Of a stretch of 64,000 nt of DNA, positions 1 through 12,300 are shown one piece after another. The DNA lies in NCBI GenBank assembly GCA_021521415.1, contig JAIQDT010003854.1, positions 62,001 through 126,000 of the forward strand. The letters are read 5' to 3'. The translations under genes were made by a program, and so were the position numbers. Every line of letters begins with the position of its first letter. Positions within the stretch are counted from its first letter, which is position 1. This DNA comes from Bidens hawaiensis (lineage: Eukaryota; Streptophyta; Magnoliopsida; Asterales; Asteraceae). The notes under the pieces were generated by a model. That model searched no databases. It saw nothing but the letters and a program-made list of their open reading frames with translations, and was not told the origin of the DNA.

Positions 1-3000
1 AAAAGTTCGGTTTCCGGTTTGGACTAGTTTCGGTTAAATCGAGGTTAGTCTTATACAAACCCACACCATGGAACTTGTAAATAAGATGAACATACTAAAG
101 GGTTAGAAGTTAGTCATAAGTGATATGTATAATAAGTTATGTGTGTGTAAGTATATATCAAGAACACGAAATCCACCATGAAGCCTTGCCTTATGACATT
201 CGAAACTTAACCAACCAGAGTCGGTGAAGTAACAAATAAAGGAAACAAGGGGTGTGTATTATATATATGTTGTACCACCTTATTCAAGAGTTAGTAATGT
301 TAGATGAACAAGTTAGAATGAAAGACTATAGTTAGTTTGACTTGAGAAGTCAAAACTTCAAGAATACATAAGAAATAACAACCTTGAATCTATGAAGTTT
401 TGAGAGAGTTTTTGGAGATGTAGCAAGAGTAAAATGAAGAAGATGGGTGTGTATATATAGGAAAGGAGTGAAGGGTTGGGTATAAAGATTCTTTTATGGT
501 TTGCATAAAAATGGGTATGTTTAAATGGTCAAACAATGCATAATATAAAAAAAACCAATATTTTATATATTTTAAATGACAAGATCCAATATTTTATATA
601 TTTGAAATGTTCGGGTTACAAACGGGTCGGGTTTACATAACAAAAGTGACCCGAAATTGACGAATGTCACAGCGTTACCGAGAAAACGAAATAGTGAAGT
701 TCTCCATTGAATATTCTATTTTGATATATAACCTAAAAAGATTATAAGAAAAAATCATATAAATATTAATATAAATACAAACAAAAATGGAAAATTATCA
801 GTTTAATATTGGATTTTGATATAGAATCTAAAGATATTATAACAAAATAATATAAAAATTAAAATATGTATAAACCTTACCGGAAAACGTTACCGGAAAA
901 CCGTAATAACTTCAACATATTAATTCAATATTGGATTTTGATTTACAGCCGAAAGAGATTATAAAAAAATTATATAACAATTAAAATAAATATAAAACAT
1001 TACCGGAAACAATAGAACCTTGGAAAAACGTATAACAAAATTGGACATTACTGGAATATAGGAGACGGTTGGGAATAAGCCGAGAGAGAGAGATTAAAGT
1101 GGTTAGGGATTTGTTAGTGTAAGAATTACCGTATGAATGCTAGGTATTTATACACGAATTTCCTATTGTAATTAGAAACAAAAAATTATGGAAACTCAAT
1201 TAACTTAAAATAAGGACAAAAATTAGGGAATTAGGATTAATTATTTTTTTAAATTTCAATTATTAAAATGTAATGTTCATAAATTAAATTATACTATATT
1301 TAAATCTAGACTATATTTAATACGGAATTAAACTTATTAATGTATAAATATAAATTATTAATTCAAAAATTGATATCTTCTTTCTAGAGGTGAAAAATTC
1401 AAAAAAACAAAAAAATCATTTAGGAACAATAACAGTTTTAAACAAAAAAAAAAGAATACAAAAATGGACTATATAAATACAACACAAAATATAAACCTTA
1501 GACACAAAGCTAATGGTGTTTGCTAAAGAGAGTTTGAAGGTGTAAGAATTACCGTATGAAACTTAACTATTTATACAGATTGAATTATGGTTGACTAAAT
1601 TATAAAAGGAAGTTATACAGGGAATTGATTAGAAACAAATAATTAGGGAATTTCAAAAAAATTAAAAAAACTTAAAGTAAGAACGATAAGTAAGGAATTA
1701 AGATTAATGGATTTTCAAATTTTGAATTTACTAAAATGTAATGTTCCAAATTTAGATTATTATAAATATAATATTATTTAATTTAAATTTAAATGTTGAC
1801 TATATTTAAACAAACGCAAATAAACTTGTTCATGTAAAAATATAAATTAGTAATTTATTTATTTACAAAAATATAATTAATCATCAATTATAACACCGTA
1901 TATGTAATTTATAAAATAACAATGTCTATAATATATAAAATTACAATAAATTTTTATATAATGAAGTACTGAATCAAATGATTGAAAGTTATAAAAATAA
2001 TCAACAATTAATTATATATGTAATTCATATAAGGTGTGAAAAAAGAAATTACTAATTTTGTTTTTATTTATTAACATTAACACAATTTTAATACAACTGA
2101 ACACTAATTATCAAATCCAATATAATCAATTAAAATATTTAAAATTAGCACCATATATTTAAATCAATAATTGAGAAATTTAGAATCAGTAAACAGGTCA
2201 ACATTTGTATTTATAGTAAATCTTAATGATGGTTAATAAATTCCTTAATCAATTGAGCCATTAATAATTTAAATATTGTAATTGATATTAATATATTTGG
2301 TTGCAATTTTATTTTTACGTAAAATTTATTAGTTTTAATTTTATATTTATGTAAAATTTATGTAAAATAATGATTAGTTAACCGATTGACTGTTCATCCA
2401 TAATTATAGTAAAAATTAATGATGCTAAATCATATACTTAATCAAATAATCAAATAAGCTACAATAATTAATTCAAATTTAAAAATTTCGTAAATATACA
2501 ATTTCCTTAACCAATTTCCTTAACTAAAGGGGTGATTCTTTCCTAAATTTTACGATAATGATACAAACCGGTCAATTTGATAAATTTTTTTAAATATAAT
2601 AGTAGAACCAATTATACTAAATTTAAATTCATATTCTCTCTATATTGAATCCTATTGATGAAATATATATTAATTATCTAAATTATATATTATATATTAT
2701 CTAAAAACTATTAAACCTACTGAGAAGAAACAAAGAGTGTGAATAAAATCAATCATCAATTAAAAATAATAACATAAAATTAGTTTCAAAACATATTATA
2801 CTTATAGTATATATAATAAATAAATCATAATTAATTATTAATTATAAATATTAAGTAGAAACATAATAAAAAAAGATTCAAAATTCAAATTCAAAATTAA
2901 ACATTAAATGAAAAATGAAAGAGAATACTTTAAGAGCATTGATTAATCTTATTTTAATTTATTATTGATTTATTTAATTAAAATGAAAAATGAAGAAGCT

Positions 3001-3259
3001 ATTAATATATATGGAAACTTAGTGAACAACCAATAGGAATGGAGGATTTTGACATAAAGCATATTGCTTTAATAGTATAGTTAGATGACAAACATATATA
3101 ATTTTTTTGAAATTGGTTATAAATATATAACAAATGAAATGGAGCCATTCCCACCTTTATGGGGTGATAAGGTGGTTGGGTATGAATTTGATGGTCAATG
3201 GCTTAATCCCTATAGTATCAATAATATTTGGCTGTTAAATAAAACAAATGAGATGGATG
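1..3259. other. AT-rich spacer, no gene seen
   Basis: Very AT-rich sequence with no open frame of gene quality. It holds scattered short direct repeats (see 706-985) and a repeated phrase, GTGTAAGAATTACCGTATGA, near 1119 and again near 1541, each followed by TATTTATACA-like sequence. A 60-codon frame ends at the Retand insertion site (3085-3267), but its composition is simple, and the pre-insertion sequence would stop right after the target site. I do not call it a gene. Confidence 0.6.
706..985. repeat. Three diverged copies of a ~60-bp AT-rich unit
   Basis: The phrase TTCAATATTGGATTTTGAT, followed by an A-rich ATTATAA stretch, recurs at about 706, 801 and 922 with substitutions. Short TTACCGGAAAAC pieces lie between copies. 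This looks like an old local tandem duplication of unknown origin. Confidence 0.5.
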
Positions 3260-3264
3260 TCATG

Positions 3265-4288
3265 TGAAGAAACACTAAGTGACCCTGTACAGATTATAGA
3301 TAATCTGGGGGTTAAGTAATGTTTCCCACGGATGAGGTCTAGCTGAGAAGGCTGTTCTTTAGGAGACCTGCAAAACAAACACCGTAAGCTCGTCACTGAG
3401 AAGGGGGGGGGTTCCTCCTTGTGACCACCCTCCGGCGTGAGAATCAGACTAGGTTGCTCTGAATATAAGTGTATATTAAGAGATTGCTAGATAACTGGAT
3501 AGCAGATGATCTTACCATTCCAAGATGTTGGAGTATTTATAGCCGAAGGTAGGTTTCCTAGAAGGTACAGCCGGCTGAATAGTATTCCTGTTCTGCCAAC
3601 AGTGGACTATGCACAGGCCATACTGGTTGGTGGGTAGGTTACGGCCAACAGTGACAAAGTCGGCTGCACTATTCCACCAACTGTAGATTATGCACGTCCC
3701 ACCTACTGTGGATTGTACGCAGGCCATGCTGGTTGGTGAAAAGGTTACGGCCAACAGTAACACTATTCCACCAACTGTAGGCTGCGCATGCCCCACAGTA
3801 AGGGTTGGTGAGTAGGCAGCGGCTAATAGTGACAAACAGTACTAGAGGGTGCTCCTCCTCTCACTGTTGTCGGTGAGCTGTCACCCTGTGATTGGCTCAT
3901 GGGCTGTTCTGGTCAGATCGTCTGTTCTATCCATACCTTGGTAGGTATAGTACAAAAGATCTTTCAGAATCATACAGACTGGCTCATTTAGGCGGGATTG
4001 TTCCCGCCTTGCTCATTCCTTCATGTGACTACTGAAGTATCTAGTGTCTTGTGCGTGTAGCCCTGCTGTCTGCGGGTAGCCTTCCCTGATGGCTTGTATC
4101 CGCAACTGCGGGAACAGGCGGGGTACTTCACCATTGGGAGGCTTTCCCTGCGTGTACAGCTTGCGTACTGCGCGTAAGATTCTATGAGCATGGTGGGTCC
4201 TGCGGGAGCAGATGGCCTTTGCGCAGACGTCCCTGTTCAAGGTGAGTCTTGCGGGACCAACTGGTCTCTGCTGGGACCTACCTCTTCA
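3265..4288 (-). repeat. 3' LTR of the Retand element
   Basis: 1024 bp. On the minus strand it carries a TATAAATA box (3532-3539). The middle (about 3600-3835) is built of imperfect direct repeats around GGTTACGGCCAACAGT and ATTCCACCAACTGTAG, so the LTR itself grew by internal duplication. Small open frames here are shadows of this repeat and are not genes. Confidence 0.95.
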
Positions 4289-4300
4289 AGTCCCCCCAGT
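4289..4300 (-). other. Polypurine tract of the Retand element
   Basis: On the minus strand the bases just before the 3' LTR read ACTGGGGGGACT, a G-rich tract in the expected place for plus-strand DNA priming. Confidence 0.8.
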
Positions 4301-5240
4301 CCAATGTTCTTCTCATGAATGTTTAATAAAGTGAGGTGAACTTTTGGACTTTAAGCAAGGGGTTTTGAGAAGGGTTTTTAGTTTTAAGGTTCTCCGTGGG
4401 GATTCTTCCCGCGGGTTTCCTAATGTCACTTGCAAAAATTCCCGATTTTTTTGCTTGATCTTTGGGTATGATGCGGGTAGGTATGTAACCTTCTCGCAAG
4501 TCAGGAGCGTTGAGTCTCACTTGTGTGGATTCTCCCTGAGGTTTTGGTAGTTTTGAACATAGTGATCAATTATGTTTAAACCACCCATTCCATCCTGGAG
4601 CCTCAAACAATGTAGTTCTCGACGTTCCCGCTTTGCGGGGATGTTATTTCCGTTTCCGCAAGCATTGCCCAGAAGATCCTTCTTGGTTTCAATTCCCTGC
4701 GGAGCGCTAGGTATGTGAAGGGTTTTGCCTGAACACTGTACCCGCGCTCGTCTTACGGTTACTTTACTTTCAAGGTACCCCTGGCGTCAATTCCCTGCGG
4801 GTGCTAGGTATGTGAAGGGTTTTGCCTTAACACTGTATCCGCACCCGTCTTATAGTTACTTTGTTGCCGGGGTATTCTTGGCTTCAATTCCCTGCGGGTG
4901 CTAGGTATGTGAAGGGTTTTGCCTTAACACTGTACCCGCACCCGTCTTATGGTTACTTGGTTGCCAAGGTAAGGGGTATTTTCCCGCTTACTTTTGAATC
5001 TTTTTGAATTTTGAATTTTGAAATTCAAAAGGTTGGTAAGGATAAGAACAATCCAAACATCTGAAACGTCGTGCGACAGTTTCTTCTGACTGTGTCAGGA
5101 CGTGCAGGAAGTTATGGTGACGTGACAGAACATGGTCATTCCAGTCGCTTTTTCAGGCGCGTGGGCGCGATTTTTCGGGCGCGTGGCCGCGAAATTACTG
5201 GCACACGTCCTTTCAACAGCTGTTGCCAGCTTGCTTTTTG
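4301..5240. other. Retand 3' untranslated region upstream of the antisense gene
   Basis: Element-internal DNA between the PPT and the antisense gene promoter. It contains the 4688-4975 repeat array. Overlapping frames on both strands are short and of low quality, and I call none of them. Confidence 0.6.
4688..4975. repeat. Three tandem ~97-bp repeats in the Retand 3' UTR
   Basis: Units start with TCAATTCCCTGCGG at about 4689, 4787 and 4883 and share GCTAGGTATGTGAAGGGTTT and ACTGTACCCGC. Tandem repeats in the region upstream of the 3' LTR are a known habit of Tat-lineage elements and a proposed source of plant satellites. Confidence 0.9.
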
Positions 5241-5241
5241 C

Positions 5242-5247
5242 CACGTG
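5242..5247 (+). promoter_or_regulatory. G-box (CACGTG) upstream of the antisense gene
   Basis: The core CACGTG sits in the context CCACGTGTC, the usual ABRE/G-box form bound by plant bZIP and bHLH factors, about 70 bp upstream of the TATA box at 5313. Position and context favour a real promoter element; function is inferred. Confidence 0.5.
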
Positions 5248-5312
5248 TCATAGTTTCATTGCACCATCGATTTCTCTCTCCGCATTAAATTCACCGCATT
5301 AATTGCGATTAC

Positions 5313-5320
5313 TATATAAA
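5313..5320 (+). promoter_or_regulatory. TATA box of the antisense gene
   Basis: TATATAAA, 112 bp before the start codon at 5432, would place transcription start near 5343-5350. It points away from the 3' LTR and opposite to gag-pol, so this gene has a promoter of its own inside the retroelement. Confidence 0.65.
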
Positions 5321-5431
5321 GGGGAGGATGGTTATTTGCAATTCACACTTTCACCTCTCTTCTTCTTAGTGATTTCCGGCAAATACTCCCCTTTTTCAGG
5401 CAAGCATTTTCCCGAAATCACTTCTGCAAAA

Positions 5432-8400
5432 ATGTCTTCTCATGATGCTGAAGCTGTAGCCGACGATAGGAGCACTGCTGGCGAGTGCCAGTGTGCTCTA
5501 CCTGTCGATCAGTACCAGTACATCGTCAGGAAGTTCATGCTCGAGTCTCTCGAGCCTGAGTTTCCTGAATCCCACCAGACTGTGTACGATGCCCCCAGTG
5601 GCAAGATCGGGGTATATGCTGCATTCTTTGTTTATGGGAACCTTAGGTTTCCATTGACAAAGTTTATGTACCGTGTCCTAGAGAGGCACGGGGTGCACCT
5701 GACCGAGGTGCATCCGATGGCGATTGCCAAGGTCCGGCACTTCGAGTGGGTGTGCCGGATTCTGGGTATTGAGCCCTATGTGGACCGCCTGATGACCTTC
5801 TATACTTGGAGGTGCGTCCAGGGGTGGTACACCCTGACAACCCGTATTAAGGGTTTGAAGATCTGCGTGACCGAGCGCAGTCTCCGATCGTGGAAGCGGG
5901 AGTTCTTCTACATCTCTGCCCGCGCCATCCCCATTGCTATGAAGTTCAAGAAGGGTCAAGCGCTTCCGAGCCTTCACGCTTCCAGCTACCAGGAGGCGGA
6001 ATGGTTCGCGAAGATATCTCGGGTCCAATCTCCGGTTTACCGGTTTGCGGAGTCCGGGATGGTGCTGCTGGGGATGAGCCGGGTATGGAAGGATGCGTCT
6101 CGGTTTCCTATCCTTCTCGAATACGGTTTGAACTCTATTCCTTATGGTATGTCTTGTCTTTCTTGCTGATATTAGTTTATTTTCTAACTGTTTCTTTTCT
6201 TTCAGAGGGGAATAATTTGGAGTCGCTCCTGTTCCCGCGGGAAGCTGACAGTCCCGTGCGGGTGGGCACTCGTGCTCTGGATGACAATGAGTTGCCCATC
6301 CTGGAGCAAACGGCGGATAGGTTTGTGGAGGTCTATCCGCCGGGCCAAGAGATCCTGAGCCACCGGCGACCAGGTAAGGAGATATTCTATCCCGAACCTC
6401 TCAATGCTGTACCCGCTGTTGGAAATCCTTACATCCTATCTTCTTCTGAGGAATCCGCAGATGGTCCTCCCCTTGTGCGGAAGAAGAAGGCTGCTGCCGG
6501 CGTGAAGGGGAAAGAGAAGGCCTCCACAGCTGATCCAGTGGTTCTATCTGACTCGGAGTCAGATAGTGAAGAGGTGGCGGGGAAGCCCGGTGGTGAGAAG
6601 ACCACTGCTCCGGAGGCTACGAACGTTACCTCCGGAGAACCATCGAAGTCGACGGTGACCGGTACCAAGAGGCCGGCTCCATCGGGTTCCTCCCCGCCCG
6701 TCCGTACATTCAGGGTCAAGAAAACCCGTAAGTACACTAATAGTTTGTCTAGATTTATTACTTCATGAATTTAACACTTTCTTCTTTGTGCAGGCGTGGA
6801 TGTTGACGCATTCCGGGGTGAAACGCAGGGGAGTATCTCCCCGCCAATGACGGTAGGCTCGGTCAGCCTTCCTGAGGCGTCGACCCAGGCGCCTGCGCCT
6901 GCATCCGCTGGTCCAGTTGCTCGTTCCTTCGAGCCAACTGTTCCGGCCGAGATGACGTCACCGCCGGCCGTGAGTGCAATTTTTACAGCATCCTTCACGG
7001 AGCCGGCGGTTACTGCTGCTGCTGAGGAGGCGGTGACCGCGGCGGCGACCACAACGGCGACCACGGCGGCCGCCACCATGCCAGCGCCACCGGCACCGAC
7101 AGCCGGACCATCAGGTACGCGCAGGGCCTCCCGCCGATCTTTGCCACCTTCCCATCTGCCTGACCTGTTGGATGGATTTCCTTTAGGTTCAGGTGATGGG
7201 TTTGGCGGATATCGGCCTGTCATTGACCCTACAGGTGCGTAGGGTTCCTTTCTTTTTCCCTTGTTTTTTATCATCTTTTCCTTACTGTCTTTGTTTCTTT
7301 TGCAGTGTCGGATTCCAATGAAGTGTATGTTCCACGATGGAACATACGCCGAGGAACAACCCTTCGTACCCCTGTGGAGTGCGTGGACTGGGCTCGCCAC
7401 GCTGCTCCTCATGGTGCGTTGGGGGAAGCCATGGCTAGCTACCAGGAGGGTAGGCTAACCAATGAGCTTCGGGTTCTCCAGGCCCGGATGCAGCCGCGCG
7501 TTGAGCTGCTTTGTCGTGAAAACGACAAGTTGAAAGCAGCTCGCGCCAAAGACGTATCTGAAGCGCGTGCTCTCCGGGAGGAGAACCAACAGCTGGCGGC
7601 AGCTGCCGCCGCCAAGGAGAAGGCCTTCAAGGCCCTCGAGGTTGAAGTTCAGGCGCGACTCGAGGCCCGTTCCAAGGCTGCCCAAGCTGTGAATGAACAG
7701 CTTCGGCTGGCCAGGGAAACTGCGCGAAACGCAACCGAGAGGGCTGCCCAGGCTGAAGCCGTTGCTGAGCCTTTGCGTTTGGAGAATGAGGAGCTGAAAG
7801 GCAAATTAGAGGCTCTCCAACGCGCTCATGATGCCCTGGCAATGGAAGATGCCAAGAAACTCCAGGAAATCCTGGACCAGAGGGGGGTGCTTGACCAGAC
7901 CGAGCGGAAGCTTAAGGGCGTCGAAGAGGCTGCCGCTAAGGAAGTTTTACTTGCCAACCTTAACAAGAGCGAAGCCGAACGCGCCCATACCGAAGCTCAA
8001 GCTGCCCTCCAATGGCTTCTTCGAGAAGCGTTGCCTCAGGTATGTTTAGCTTTATCTTCACGCATTTCTTTTGTAAGAAGGTTCTAATACTTGTATTTTT
8101 TCTTCTTTGTAGGTTGTGCGTCGGGTCTTTTCAGAGACCTCTTACGATGATGCTATGACCGCAGCCCTCAATGCTTCTCATGAGGATGGGGAAAAGGCCG
8201 GCTTCATGCTTGGTCTAGGGTTTGTTGAGAAAGGCTTCCCGCCTTCCAACTTCCCTTTGTTCGATGTGGATACCGAAGCCATTTATGACCAAGTATTGAA
8301 CCAATACGCCGCCTTCCCGCATCCAGTGGTGGAAAAGGTGGATGAAGTAGCTGTTGCTGATGATGGGTTAGCTGTCCTCAAAGCTTTCCTTGAACCACCC

Positions 8401-8448
8401 CGTTCTTCTGACGGAGCGGGTCCAAGTGGAAGCGGCCCTGAAGCTTGA
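5432..8448 (+). CDS. Spliced antisense gene inside the Retand element ('putative gypsy type transposon' domain, Transposase_28-like)
   Basis: Five exons with GT-AG introns keep one frame: 5432-6146, 6206-6727, 6794-7234, 7306-8039, 8113-8448. This gives 915 aa. Exon 1 (aa 1-238) resembles the plant family named 'putative gypsy type transposon' (Pfam Transposase_28), with FPLTKFMYRVLERHGVHLTE and the FEWVCRILGIEP stretch. Exons 2-3 (about 239-559) are acidic, Ser/Pro/Ala/Thr-rich and probably disordered, with basic KKK patches that could act as nuclear signals. Exon 4 (about 560-804) is a long Ala/Glu/Lys/Arg coiled coil. The start is the ATG at 5432, after a TATA box; an open frame extends upstream but begins at the TATA box. 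The gene converges on gag-pol and their stops lie 875 bp apart. Extra ORFs, some antisense, are known in Tat-lineage elements; their role is unknown. Despite the family name I see no transposase motif. Splicing is inferred from sequence alone. Confidence 0.8.
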
Positions 8449-9323
8449 CCCCGAAGATCCCTTTCCATTGCTAAGATAGACTTGTATAGATTCTCTTTTA
8501 GGCGGGTAGTAACCTGGCCATTCTTGTAATATATTATTGAAATATAAATCTTTTTGCGTATAAGATTGTTATTTCCTTCTTTGGATTCCTTGCTTTATAA
8601 ACTCATGACTTTGCGTATAAGTTCAAGTTAGCAATTTTCCAAGTGTTTTAGAATAAGTTAACCTTTTGAACGTGGTTGATGATGGGTTAAAGTTTCGCTT
8701 CCTCCTTCGTGATTGTGCGGGTAGAACCGTCACTTACACTTGGTAGGATGGCTAAACTTTAACCTTCATCTAACCTGCGTGTAGGTTTTCCTCATTTTCC
8801 CTCGAAATTTCTAAGTATTTAGGATAAGTTAACCTTTGAACGTGGTTGATAGTGGGTTAAAGTTTCGCTTCCTCCTTCGTGATTGTGCGGATAGAACCGT
8901 CACTTGCACTTGGCAGGATGGCTAAACTTTACCCATACCTGACCTGCGTGTAGGTTTTCCTTTTTTCCTTGTATTGTTTTTTTTTTTTTTTTTTTTTTTT
9001 TTAGGATAACCTTTGAACGTGGTATATGATAGTTTGAAGTTTTGCTTCCTTATTTGTGATTGTGCGGATAAGACCGTCACTTGCACTTACAAGGATGGCT
9101 AAACTTTACTTACATCATACCTGCGTGTAGGTTTCCCTTATTTTTAACGTTGTGTTTATGCGGGTTTTGCCGCCTTCCACACGTAACGACTTACTTCTCC
9201 CCCTTTATGTGGTAAACACCGGCACCAGTGGGGAGTTCATAAGAATAAAGGTAAACACATTATGAAAGGAAGAATCATTTCCATTAGAAGTGGCTCTTGG
9301 CCTTTACAAGTTTTGGAATTGAT
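8449..9323. other. Region between convergent antisense gene and pol
   Basis: Non-coding part of the Retand element that must hold the 3' end of the antisense transcript. The repeat array at 8640-9145 fills most of it. A T-run of about 26 lies near 8977-9002. Confidence 0.6.
8640..9145. repeat. Three tandem ~175-bp repeats downstream of pol
   Basis: Units begin near 8651, 8821 and 9003 and share TTTGAACGTGGT, TTTGCTTCC or TTCGCTTCC, GTGATTGTGCGG, ACCGTCACTTGCACTT, AGGATGGCTAAACTTTA and CCTGCGTGTAGGTTT. The third copy has lost several bases and carries the long T-run at its start. A second array, unrelated in sequence, lies at 4688-4975. Confidence 0.9.
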
Positions 9324-12300
9324 CTACATATAACATTTGCGTAATTGAGCTCCATTCCATGTTCTTGGGATTGGAGTTCCATCGAGCCTTTCGAGCCGGT
9401 ATGCGCCCTTTCCCAGAACTTGTTTGATAACATATGGCCCTTCCCAGACTGGGGCCAACTTTCCTGGGCGTTCTTGGTTCGAAGCCTCGTTGTTACGCAG
9501 TATGTAGTCTCCTTCCTTGAAGTTGCAGAGTTTCACCCGCGTGTTGTAATACTTTTGCATTTGTCGTTTGTAGTTCTCTTCACGCACTGCGGCTAAGTCT
9601 CTGCGTTCCTCGGTTAGCATAAGATCCAACCGTCTTTCCGCATCATTGTCTTCTGGCTGACTCAAGACCCTTGGTGAGGGTAGACCAATTTCGACCGGGA
9701 CCATGGCTTCAGTGCCATAAGTGAGGCTGAACGGGGTTTCTCCCGTACTGGCCTTCTTCAATGTTCTGTTTGCCCAAAGGACGTGCGGAAGCTCGTCCAC
9801 CCAGCCGGATCTGTGTTTCAAGAGTCTTTTCTTTATGCCTTCAACGATGCTTTTATTTGCTCTTTCCACCTCACCATTACCTTGCGGGTGTGCCACTGAG
9901 GTAAAGGTGTGGGTGATTTGAAGTTCTTTCAGCCACTGCTGTAGCTTCTTGTCAGCAAAGTTGGTGCCGTTATCGCTCACCAAATTCTGTGGAAGTCCAA
10001 AACGACAAATTATAAATTCCCAAATAAATTTTTTGATATGCTTTGCGGTTGTTTGGGCTAAAGGTTTTGCTTCTATCCACTTGGTGAAGTAGTCGATGGC
10101 TACCACTAGGAACTGAACATTTCCTGCTGCTGTAGGAAATGGGCCTGTCACATCGATGGCCCACTTCTGAAATGGCCACGAAGAAGTGACTGGAACCAGT
10201 TCGTTTTTCGGGCGATGCGTGTTAGGTGCGTAAAGCTGGCAAGACCTGCATTTTCTGATGTATGCCAGTGCATCCGTATGCATGCCCGGCCAAAAGTATC
10301 CCGCGTTGTTTAGCTTGGCTACAACAGCGCGGGGGCCTGTGTGTACCCCACAGATGCCTTCGTGTACTTCCCTTAGGAGGTAGTCGGCATCTTGGTTGTC
10401 CACGCATCTCAAGAGTGGGCCAAGAAAGTTACGTCTGTAAAGGATGTCATTGACGAGTTGATAATTCAGTGCTTTACAGCGTAGTTTTCTTGCCTGTGTT
10501 TTTGACTCTGGTAGTATTCCTGCTGCAAGGTAATTTATTATTGGTGTCATCCACGTTTCTGTACTGGTCTGGATGACACAAATTTCCTTGTGCGGGACTG
10601 ATGGTGCTTCGAGGAGTTCAATGCGGATGTCCTTTCCCAAGTGGGTGAAGGCTAGTGATGCAAGCTTGCTTAACGCATCCGCAGATTTGTTTTCGCTGCG
10701 CTTGACGTGTATGACTTTACAATCACTAAAATCACACATAAGGGTTTTTGCCTGGGCGAGGTACAGGGCCATGGTGTCTTTCACGGCCGTGTATGTTCCA
10801 TTTATTTGGTTGGCCACCAGCATGGAATCCACGTGGGCTTCTAAGTTTTTCACTCCCATCTTACGCGCAATTATCAAACCGGCCAAGAGTGCTTCATATT
10901 CGGCTTCGTTATTCGTACTTGGAAAGTCCAGCCGAATAGCGTAAGTATATTCTTGGCCCGCTGGGTTGGTTAATTTTAACCCTGCGCCTGAACCCTCGTT
11001 ACTGGCTGCTCCATCAGTGTAGAGTCGCCAGACATCATTGACGTCCTGTGCTGGGGAGGGTTGAGCCTCCTCCTGGCACTCTTTTTCCCGCGAAACGGGG
11101 ACTTCTGCAATAAAATCGGCCAAGACCTGGCCTTTTATGGCTGGTCTTGGTTTGTACTTAATTGCATATTCTCCCAATTCAATTGCCCATTTGGCTAGAC
11201 GTCCTGATAATTCGGGTTTGCCTAGAACATTTGAGAGTTTGAAGTTGGTGAGAATGGTGATTGGGTGACCCTGGAAATATCGTCTTAACCTGCGTGAAGC
11301 GTGTATAAGTGCTAAGACCAATTTTTCGAGGGTAGAGTACCGGGTTTCTACGTCTGTTAGTACACGGCTAACATAATAGATTGGCATCTGGATGCCCTTT
11401 CGTTCTACTAGCAAGACTGCCCCGGTTGCTCTATCTGTTGCGGAAAGGTATAGGATTAACTCCTCTCCCGCTTGTGGTGCTGTAAGTGTTGGGAGTTCGA
11501 TCAGGCGTGACCGAATCTCCTGAAAAGCTGCTTCCGCTTCTGGTGTCCAGCGGAAGTGCGTTTTCTTCAAGCAGTTTCTTAGTGTTGACACGAAAGGAAA
11601 CGACTTATCCGCATGGTTTGCCAAGAAGCGATTAAGTGCGACTAGTCGCCCATTCAGTGTCTGAGCCTGTTTGATGGTGGTAGGTGATTCCATTTTAACA
11701 ATGGCTTCGACCTTTTCAGGGTTCGCTCTAAAGCCATCTTTAGTAACAATGACTCCCAAGAACTTCCCTTCTTCCATCCCAAATGAACACTTGCTCGGGT
11801 TGAGCTTCATGTTTATCTTTCGGAGCGTGTTGAAAGTTTCTTCAATGTCTTTCAACATCGCCTCAGGCTCGAGGCTTTTGATGACCAAATCATCTATATA
11901 GACTTCCAAGTTTCTCCCGATTTGGGCATGAAACTCTTTGTCCATTAGTCGTTGGTACGTGGACCCTGCATTCTTAAGTCCGAATGGCATCATTTTATAA
12001 CAAAATGTACCATCGGGCGTCCGAAATGCGGTTTTGTCCTGGTCATCAATGGCCATGTGGATTTGGTGGTACCCCTTATACGCATCCAAGAAGCATTTAA
12101 GGCGAAATGGTGCCAACGAATCCACTTTGAGATCAATTTCTGGTAACGGATAACAATCTTTGGGGCATGCTTTATTCAAATCTTTGAAATCTATGCACAT
12201 GCGCCATTGTTTGTCATTCTTCGGTACCATTACGGGATTTGCAACCCATGTTTGATATCTACTAACGCGTACGATGCCTGCGTCAAGGAGTTCCTTGACT

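Noticed and set aside
3085..3267. 60-aa ORF cut by the Retand insertion
   Set aside because: Short and of simple composition; with the insertion removed the frame stops at once after the target site. It is probably chance.
3512..3835. 107-codon frame on the minus strand, repeated exactly at 14975-15298
   Set aside because: It lies in the repeat-built part of the Retand LTR and appears in both LTRs. It spans the promoter TATA box, so it is not a gene.
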